Assembly (NCBI RefSeq): GCF_900156695.1
Contig: NZ_FTOM01000002.1
Coordinates: 310,001-374,000 of the forward strand
Direction of reading: 5' to 3'
Length of the DNA: 64,000 nt
Origin: Phaeovulum vinaykumarii
Lineage (GTDB): Bacteria > Pseudomonadota > Alphaproteobacteria > Rhodobacterales > Rhodobacteraceae
The position numbers and the translations under genes are program-made. The stretch's first letter is position 1. The number at the start of each line of letters is the position of its first letter. Shown here piece by piece: positions 10,330-17,900 of this stretch. Under the pieces are notes generated by a model that was given only the letters and a program-made list of their open reading frames with translations, was not told where the DNA came from and did no database searches.

Positions 10330-11675
10330 GCCTGGCGATGCCTGCCACGGCCCCCGAGACGTTGGCCGAGCCGTTGCCCGAGACGTTACCCGACGCCGCC
10401 GTCGATGACCGTGCCGAGGCCGGGCGCACGGCTGGTCGCACGGCCGCGCGCGGTGCGGGGCTGGCCCGCTGGGGCGTCTTTGCGGCCTTTCTGGCGGCGG
10501 CCGGGCTGCCGATCTACATGCACGCGCCCAAGGTCTTTGCCGAAAGCCAGGGGCTGACGCTGGCCTCGCTGGGTGCGGTGCTTTTCGGGCTGCGGCTGTT
10601 CGACCTGTTCCAGGATCCCGCGCTGGGGGCGCTGGCGGCGCGGCTGGGTCCGCGCGGGCGGGCGCTGGGCGTTGCCATCGCGGCGGTGTCGATGGGTCTG
10701 GCGATGCTGGGCCTCTTTGCCGTGACGCCGCCGATCGCGCCGCTGTGGTGGTTTGCGCTCTGTCTGGCCACGCTCTTCACCGGCTGGAGCTTCCTGACCA
10801 TCGCCTTCTATGCCACCGGCGTCTCGCGCGCCGAGACCCTGGGCGCCAAGGGACATCTGCGGCTGTCGGGCTGGCGCGAGGCCGGCGGGCTGATCGGGCT
10901 CTGTGCTGCCGCCATCGCGCCCACCGCGCTGGGCTTCACCGGCGCGCCCTATGCCGGATTTGCGATCGCGTTCTGTGTGCTGGGGCTCTGGGCGCTCTGG
11001 GGGATGCGCGACGAATGGTCGGCGGCGATCCGGCCGCCTTCGGGCTTCGGCGGCCTTCTGCGCGATCCGGGTGCGCAGGGCCTGCTGGCGCTGGTGGCGG
11101 TCAATACCGCGCCGCTGGCGGTCAGCTCGACCCTGTTCCTGTTCTACGTGGAGACGGTGCTGGCCGCGCCCGGCTGGGAAGGCCCGCTCCTGATCCTGTT
11201 CTTCATCGCCGCGGCCGCGGCCACGCCGCTCTGGGCGCGCGGGGCGCGGCGCTGGGGCGCGCGGCCGGTCCTTCTGGCGGCGATGGCGCTGGCGGTGGCT
11301 GCGTTTTCCTGGGCGCTGCTGCTCGGGCCCGGCGACGTGGCGCCCTTTGCGCTGATCTGCGTGCTGACGGGGGCGGCGCTCGGGGCCGACATGGTGATCC
11401 TGCCGGCGCTCTTTGCGCGGCGCATGGCGCAGGTGGCCCCCGGCGGCACCGAGGGCTTCAGCCTGTGGTCCTTTGCCTCCAAGGCGACGCTGGCGCTGGC
11501 CGCGGCCAGCCTGCTGCCGGCGCTGGGCATGGCGGGCTTTGTCCCCGGTGCCGACAGCCAACCCGACACGGCTGTCCTGTGGCTGGGCCTGCTCTATGCC
11601 GGCCTGCCGGTCCTGCTGAAACTCGTGGCGGCGGGGCTTCTGCTGCGCCTCGAGATCGACGACGACAAGGAGTGA
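10326..11675 (+). CDS. MFS transporter (GPH/MelB-like)
   Basis: A 449-residue major facilitator protein with about 12 hydrophobic segments starting near residue 45. The first 40 or so residues are a Pro/Glu/Thr/Ala-rich cytoplasmic extension containing repeated ETL and P-E motifs. The general pattern, including LFDLFQDPALGALAARLGPR after TM2, resembles the glycoside-pentoside-hexuronide cation symporter group. The substrate is unknown; the operon context suggests movement of a lipid-modification metabolite or lipid rather than a sugar, which is inference. The start overlaps the DUF1365 stop. Confidence 0.8.
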   Translation: MSLAMPATAPETLAEPLPETLPDAAVDDRAEAGRTAGRTAARGAGLARWGVFAAFLAAAGLPIYMHAPKVFAESQGLTLASLGAVLFGLRLFDLFQDPALGALAARLGPRGRALGVAIAAVSMGLAMLGLFAVTPPIAPLWWFALCLATLFTGWSFLTIAFYATGVSRAETLGAKGHLRLSGWREAGGLIGLCAAAIAPTALGFTGAPYAGFAIAFCVLGLWALWGMRDEWSAAIRPPSGFGGLLRDPGAQGLLALVAVNTAPLAVSSTLFLFYVETVLAAPGWEGPLLILFFIAAAAATPLWARGARRWGARPVLLAAMALAVAAFSWALLLGPGDVAPFALICVLTGAALGADMVILPALFARRMAQVAPGGTEGFSLWSFASKATLALAAASLLPALGMAGFVPGADSQPDTAVLWLGLLYAGLPVLLKLVAAGLLLRLEIDDDKE

Positions 11676-11679
11676 ACCC

Positions 11680-12237
11680 ATGAGCCTGTCCTTCCTGATC
11701 CTCGGGGCCGCACTGGCCGCGGGGGGCGCCCTTCTCATGCGCCGCTTCACGGGCTTTGCCGCCCAGAAACCGGCCGATTACGCCACCGCCCTGCCGCCCT
11801 TCGACATCCGCGAGGTGTTCTCGGGCCCGGTCCTGTGCGAGGGGGTGATCTTCGGGCCCACGGGGCGCGTGGCCTCGCGCTTCACCGCCGAGATGAACCC
11901 GGTCTGGCAGGGCGACACCTGCCGCATGACCGAGGATTTCGTCTATGACAGCGGCGCCACCCAGGCGCGCGAATGGACGCTGACGCTGCTGCCCGACGGT
12001 GCGATCCGGGCCGAGGCGCCCGATCTGGCGGGCACGGGCGGGGGCCGCCAGCAAGGCGGTGCTGCGCATCTGCGCTATCGGCTGCGCCTGCCCCAGGACG
12101 CGGGCGGGCATGTGCTTGATGTCGTGGACTGGATGTATCTGGCGCCCAACGGGACGGTGGTGAACCGCTCGCAGATGCGCAAGTTCGGCTTCAAGGTGGC
12201 CGAGCTGGTCGCCACCATGCGCAAGGTGCCGGCATGA
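11680..12237 (+). CDS. DUF3833 family protein
   Basis: A 185-residue protein with one N-terminal hydrophobic segment (LSFLILGAALAAGGALL) and then a beta-rich domain with FTAEMNPVWQGDTCRMTEDF and FVYDSG, as in DUF3833. Many relatives are lipoproteins; this one has no lipobox Cys after the hydrophobic stretch and looks membrane-anchored instead. Function unknown. It sits four bases after the MFS gene and overlaps the following SDR by ATGA, so it is part of the RpoE-controlled set. Confidence 0.78.
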   Translation: MSLSFLILGAALAAGGALLMRRFTGFAAQKPADYATALPPFDIREVFSGPVLCEGVIFGPTGRVASRFTAEMNPVWQGDTCRMTEDFVYDSGATQAREWTLTLLPDGAIRAEAPDLAGTGGGRQQGGAAHLRYRLRLPQDAGGHVLDVVDWMYLAPNGTVVNRSQMRKFGFKVAELVATMRKVPA

Positions 12238-12968
12238 TCGCGGGGCGCTGGTGGCTTGTCGGGGCCTCCGAGGGGCTGGGGCGCGCGCTGGCGCAGGCGC
12301 TCTCGGCGGAAGGGGCCGAGCTGGTCCTGTCGGCGCGCAATGCCGAGCGCCTTCGGGATCTGGCCGCGACCTTGCCGGGCCCGGCCACGGTGGTGCCCTG
12401 TGACGTGCGCGACCAGGCCTCGGTCGAGGCGGCCGCGCAGGCTGCGGGTGCGGTCGATGGCGTGATCTGGATGGCGGGCACCTATTGGCCGATGCGCGCG
12501 CAGGATTGGGACACCGCGCGCATCGAATCCATGATCGACGTGAACCTGACGGGGGCGGCGCGGGTGCTGGGCCAGGTGTTGCCGCGGATGGTGGCGCGGG
12601 GCGCGGGGCGGGTCGTCATCGTGGGCTCGCTGGCCGGCATTCGCGGGCTGCCCGGCGCAGTGGGTTATGGGGCGTCGAAGGCGGGTCTGATGTCGCTGGC
12701 CGAAACGCTGTCGGCCGATCTGCGCGGGACCGGCGTGCGGGTGCAGCTGGTCAATCCGGGCTTCGTCAAGACGCGGCTGACGGCGCAGAACGACTTTCCC
12801 ATGCCCTTCCTGATGGAGCCCGAGGACGCCGCGCGCCGGATCTGCCGCCATATCGAGAAGGGCGGCTTCATGGCCGATTTCCCGGCGCTGTTTGCCGCCT
12901 TCTTCCGGCTGGGGCGGGTGCTGCCGCAGGCCTTGTGGCTGCGGCTGGTGGGCGGCGGCTCAGGGTAA
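12234..12968 (+). CDS. Short-chain dehydrogenase/reductase
   Basis: A 244-residue SDR. The cofactor motif is GASEGLGRALA, the NNAG-equivalent is WMAGTYWP, the catalytic Ser is in IVGSLAGIRG, and YGASKAG supplies Tyr-x3-Lys. The family reduces or oxidises alcohol/ketone groups with NAD(P)H; the substrate is not predictable from sequence. It is the last gene of the FAD/DUF1365/MFS/DUF3833/SDR operon, so a lipid-derived carbonyl is a reasonable guess. Its 3' end overlaps the convergent pbpC gene by nine bases, leaving no room for a terminator. Confidence 0.85.
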   Translation: MIAGRWWLVGASEGLGRALAQALSAEGAELVLSARNAERLRDLAATLPGPATVVPCDVRDQASVEAAAQAAGAVDGVIWMAGTYWPMRAQDWDTARIESMIDVNLTGAARVLGQVLPRMVARGAGRVVIVGSLAGIRGLPGAVGYGASKAGLMSLAETLSADLRGTGVRVQLVNPGFVKTRLTAQNDFPMPFLMEPEDAARRICRHIEKGGFMADFPALFAAFFRLGRVLPQALWLRLVGGGSG

Positions 12969-14996
12969 CAGCTCGACCTCGGTCCGGGTCGAGCGGCCTT
13001 CGGCGTCGATCACCGACAGCTGCACGAAGCCCGGCCCGGCCAGCGGCAGGATCACCTCGCGGCGGCGCTCGGCCACGGCGACGGGGGCGCCATTGGCCAG
13101 CCAGGTGAAGGGCGCCGTGCCCCCGGTGATGCGCACGCCCAGGCCCCCCCGCGCCGCGATGCGCGCGCCGGGCGGCGGAAAGGCCATCTGCGGTCCGGCC
13201 GGATCGGTCCGCGCAAAGGCGGCCTCGCGGCCGCGGAACTGGCGCAGCGGCTGGGGCAGATGCGCATTGTCGAGCATCAGCGTCGCCGGCGGTGGCGGGG
13301 GCAGGGCCACGCGCGCGCCCAGCCGGCCGAAGACCTCGAACAGGATCGGCGCGGCAAGGCCTGCGCCAAAGGCGCCGGGCACCGGCGTGCCATCGGGCCG
13401 GCCCAGCCAGACGCCGGCCACATGCGCCCCGTCATAGCCCAGCGCCAGCGCGTCGCGGTGGCCATAGCTGGTGCCGGTCTTCCAGGCGATCTGCCCGCGC
13501 GGCCCGCCGCCGGGGGGAACGGCCTCGGCCAGCACATGCCCCACCTGCCAGGCCGCGACCGCGCCGAACATCCGCCCCGGCAGCGGCTGGGCCTGGCCGG
13601 GATGCACCGACAGCCGGATCGGCCGGCCCAGCCGCGCAAGCCCGGCATAGGCCTGGGTCAGCCCGCGCAGCGAGATCCCCGCGCCGCCCAGCACGATCGC
13701 CAGCCCCGGCGCGCCCTGCGGCACGCGCAGCCCCGCTTCGGCGCGGTTCAGCGTGGCCATCAGCCGGGCCGGGCCCACGGCCTCGGTCAGCGCCACCGCC
13801 GGGATGTTGAGCGAGGCCTGAAGCGCCGCGCGCAGGCTGACCCGGCCGCGGAAGATGTGGTCGAAATTCTGCGGCCGCCAGCCCCCGAAGGCGGTGGGGC
13901 GGTCGTCGATCAGGGTCTCGGGATGGGCCAGCCCGTCGTCGAAGGCCAGCGCATAGACAAAGGGTTTCAGCGTCGATCCGGGCGAGCGTTCGGCCGTGCT
14001 CAGGTCCAGATATCCCGCCCGCCCGCTGTCGCCCCAATCGGCGCCGCCGACCTGCGCCAGGATTTCGCCGCTGCGGTGGTCTGCGACCACGATCGCGGCC
14101 GAGACCCGACCCGCCAGCCCGGCCACGGCGCGCGCGGCCAGCCGTTCCAGCGCTGCCTGAAGATCGGCGTCGAGCGTCGTCTCGATCCGCGCGCCGGGCG
14201 CTGCCCCCGCGGCCAGCCGCGCGGCAAGCTGCGGCGCCAGCGCGGGAAATTCGGCCCGCGCGCGGGGCAGGGGTTCGGGATGTTCGGCATAGGCGGGCGC
14301 GATCACCCCAAGGGCCGCCGCGCGCGCCAGGATGCGGTCACGCGCGGCGCGGGCGGCGGCGGGGGCACGGTCGGGACGGCGGGCCTCGGGCGCCTGCGGC
14401 AGCGCCACCAGAAGCGCGGCCTCGGCCGGGGTCAGATGCGCGGGCTCGTGCCCGAAATAGGCCAGTGACGCCGCCCGCACCCCTTCGAGATTGCCGCCAT
14501 AGGGCGCCAGCCGCAGATAGAGATCCAGGATCTCGTCCTTGCCCAGCCGCCGCTCCAGCGCCAGCGCCACGCGCATCTGCCGCGCCTTGCCGGCCCAGCT
14601 TCCGGTCGGGCCGTTCTCGAGCAGGCGCGCGACCTGCATCGTCAGCGTCGAGCCGCCCGAGACGATCCGCCCGGCCAGCACCGCCTGTCCCGCCGCCCGC
14701 GCAAGCGCCAGCGGGTCGATCCCGGCATGCGACGCGAAGCGGCGGTCCTCGATGGCGATCAGCAGGCGCAGGAAATCGGGATCGACCGGCCCCGGCGCCA
14801 GCCGCCAGCGCCCGTCCTCGACCGCGAAGGCGCGCAGAAGCCGCCCGTCGCGGTCCACGATCTCGGTGCCGACGGGGGCCGCGACGGGGATCTCGGTCGC
14901 GGCAATCCAGCCGTCCAGCCCGTCGCGGGCGCCGGCCGCCAGCCCCAGGACCAGCGCCAGCGCCCCCAGCGCCCGGCCCAGGCCGCGCGCCCCCAT
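12960..14996 (-). CDS. pbpC: Penicillin-binding protein 1C
   Basis: A 678-residue bifunctional class A-like peptidoglycan synthase. An N-terminal membrane anchor precedes the glycosyltransferase domain (IAIEDRRFASHAGIDPLALA, GGSTLTMQVARLLE). The transpeptidase domain has SPGSTLKPF (active-site SxxK), SLN and WKTGTSYG (KTG). The C-terminus has the beta-rich BiPBP_C domain typical of PbpC. It follows the alpha-2-macroglobulin gene after one base, the usual pairing, in which the macroglobulin traps attacking proteases and PbpC repairs the wall. It converges on the SDR gene with a nine-base overlap. Confidence 0.95.
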   Translation of the reverse strand: MGARGLGRALGALALVLGLAAGARDGLDGWIAATEIPVAAPVGTEIVDRDGRLLRAFAVEDGRWRLAPGPVDPDFLRLLIAIEDRRFASHAGIDPLALARAAGQAVLAGRIVSGGSTLTMQVARLLENGPTGSWAGKARQMRVALALERRLGKDEILDLYLRLAPYGGNLEGVRAASLAYFGHEPAHLTPAEAALLVALPQAPEARRPDRAPAAARAARDRILARAAALGVIAPAYAEHPEPLPRARAEFPALAPQLAARLAAGAAPGARIETTLDADLQAALERLAARAVAGLAGRVSAAIVVADHRSGEILAQVGGADWGDSGRAGYLDLSTAERSPGSTLKPFVYALAFDDGLAHPETLIDDRPTAFGGWRPQNFDHIFRGRVSLRAALQASLNIPAVALTEAVGPARLMATLNRAEAGLRVPQGAPGLAIVLGGAGISLRGLTQAYAGLARLGRPIRLSVHPGQAQPLPGRMFGAVAAWQVGHVLAEAVPPGGGPRGQIAWKTGTSYGHRDALALGYDGAHVAGVWLGRPDGTPVPGAFGAGLAAPILFEVFGRLGARVALPPPPPATLMLDNAHLPQPLRQFRGREAAFARTDPAGPQMAFPPPGARIAARGGLGVRITGGTAPFTWLANGAPVAVAERRREVILPLAGPGFVQLSVIDAEGRSTRTEVELLP

Positions 14997-14997
14997 C

Positions 14998-17900
14998 TCA
15001 GCGCACGCGCACCCGGCCCGTGTCGGTCACGGCGCGGAAATCGGGGCGATACATGTCCTCGACCGAGGCGGCGGGGTGGTGGAAGTCGCCCGCGGTGACG
15101 GCGCGCAGCCGATAGGCCAGGCGGAAGCTGTTGCCGTTCGAGGAATTGACCGCCGCCAGGAAGCGATCATCGCGGAACTCGGCCATCTCGGGGTCGCTCA
15201 TCGCCGACAGCCAGTCCAGACCGCCGGTTGAACCGCTGTCGATCAGATGCGGGTTGTCGATCTCGAAGCCCGCGGGCAGCGGGTCCGACACCATCAGCCG
15301 CGCGCTCTCGCGCCGCTGCGGCTGGATCGTCAGCACCACCACCAGCCGGTCACCGCGGGCCACCTGCGCGGGATCGACGGGCGTGCCGTCGGGCCGGAAG
15401 TAGCTGCGCGAGATCGCATACCCGTTGCCCGAGGCGGTCTCGGGCACCGCTGGCACGCCGATCGTGGTCAGCGTCAGCGTGACGGGCTGCGCGCCGGTGT
15501 TGGTGACCGGATGGGCTGCGCCGTCATCGTCGATACGCGCCACGGGCACCGCAAGCGGCGCGCCATCGAGCGTCACCGTCTCGGCGCCGGGCCGGTCCAG
15601 CAGCGCATGCGCCGCCATCAGCGTCCAGGTCGCCTCCTGCGTCGAGAGGCGCTGCCCTGCCATCCGGTCGGCCAGCGCCGCGCCGGCGGTCTCGGGCGGG
15701 ATCGCGGTCGAGCCGGCCTCGAGCGCCAGCGTCACCACCGCCGCCCGATCGCGCAGGGACGAGCCGTAATCCACCCGCCAGAGCGTGTCATCGGCGGGCT
15801 TTTGCAACAGCTGCGCGGCGCGGGTGAACATGGCGTCGGCCCGCATCTGGTCGCCATAGGCCGCCAGCGCCGCCCCGATCTGCGCCGCCGCCAGGGGCGT
15901 TGCGAAATCGTCGCCCTTGACGTCGGCGTAATAGCGCAGGTCGGACATGGCCGCCGCCCCCTCGCGCGCAAGGACCATCAGCGCATAGGCCATGCTGGCG
16001 CCCTGCGCGCGGTCCGAGGCGTCGAAGTCGGGGGCATAGCTGACCTGCGTGCGCAGATTGTCGAGCGCGTTGCGGAAGGCGATCTGCGGCACCGCATGGC
16101 CTTCGGCGCGGGCCCGGCTGAGGAAGTCGGTGACATAGGCGTCCAGCCACAGATCGCCCCCCGCCCCGTTCGAGGACCAGAGCCCGAACGCCCCCGAGCT
16201 GTCCTGGTTCGACAGCACGCGCGCGATCGCGGCCGTGATCCGGGTGTCAAGATCGGCGCCGGCGTCAAGGCGCATCGCGCGCGCCACCTGCGACAGATAG
16301 AGAAGCGGCAGTGCCTTCGAGGTGGTCTGTTCGGTGCAGCCATAGGGATAGCTGTCAAGCCGTGCCAGCAGGCCCGCCGCATCGAAGCGCGCCAGTGGCC
16401 CCAGCGTCATCATCACCTGCGCCGAGCCGGGGCTGTAATCGGCAAAGAGCGCCCGGTCGAGCGCCAGGGTCTGCCCCGCGGCCAGCTCCAGCCGCCGGGT
16501 CTGCGCCACCGGCGGGTCATTGGCGCGCACCGGGATCGACAGATCGCGCGTCAGCACGCGTCCGTCGGGCGTGCTCAGCGCCACGCGCAGCTGCGCCAGG
16601 CCTTCATGCGGGGGGGCGACCAGGCTGATGTCCTGGACCAGGCGCCCGCCCGTTGCCAGATCGAACCCCGAGGGCAGCGGTCCGAGGGTCACGTTCTCGG
16701 CGCGGATATCAAGGCCCATGCGACCGGCCGGCCCGCGCGCATGGGTGAATTCCAGCGTCGCCTGCACCATGTCGCCCGGCGCCATGAACCGCGGCAGGTT
16801 GGCCTGCATCACCACCGGATCGGCGATGACCACATCGGCGCTGGCCTGCCCCACGCCCGAGGGCGACCAGGCCACGGCCATCACCCGCACCGTGCCGTTG
16901 AAGGCGGGGATGTCGAAGCTGGTGCGCGCAAGGCCGTCGCTGCCCACGACCAGCGGCCCCGAGAAATAGGCGACCAGCTCTTCGGTCGGGGGGCGGGCCT
17001 GCGACTTGAGGCCATTGTCGCCGTCCCCGCCCGAACGCAGCGCGCCGGCGCTGCCCGCACGCCCGTCGATCAGGCGTCCGTAGATGTCGCGCAGCTCGAC
17101 CCCCAGCCGGCGCTGGCCGAAGTAATGGCCCTGCGGATCGGGGCTCTGGAAGCCGGTCAGGTTCAAGATGCCCAGATCGACCGCGGCGATGGTGGCATAG
17201 GCGGTCTCGCCCGGCTGGACGCCTTCGAGGCGCAGCGCGACGGGCAGCGTGCTGCGCGGCTCGGCCTCGGCGGCGACCTCAAGCGTCGCGGCCAGCGCCA
17301 GATCGCCGGGATCGACCGGCGCATGGACCAGCCCCATCGCCCGCGCCGGGCCCTGATCGCCGGTCTCGGGCGAAAGCGCCGAGACCGTGACATAGGCGCC
17401 CGCGCCCCATTCGGCGGTGACCGGCAGGTCGATCGTGTTCTCGCCCGCCGTCAGATCGACCGCCCGCAGCGCCACGACCCGATTGCCGAGCACCGACACG
17501 AGGCCCACCCCCGCAGTGCGCGCCCGCACCCGCAGATGCGCGGTCTCGCCGGCGCGATAGGCGGCCTTGTCGAGCCCCACCTCCAGCCGGTCGGGCGTGT
17601 CCGACCCGGCATCGGCCGCATACCAGCCGGCGCCGAATTCCATCGAGGCGCGGGCCTCGTCGCCGCCCTCCTCGGTCACGATCAGCTCATAGCGGCCCCA
17701 GTCGACCGGAACCGACAGCTGGGCCGGGGCGCCGGGGGCGGTGTCCACCACGCCTTCGGCCACGCGGCTGCGGCGGATGAAGGGGTCCCAATACCAGCGC
17801 CCGTCCATCGTATACCATTGATAATCGGTCTCGACCCGGTTGACGCGCCAGGAGACCTTGCGCGCCGCGGCGGAGCCATCGGCGCCCAGCGCGGCCAGCT

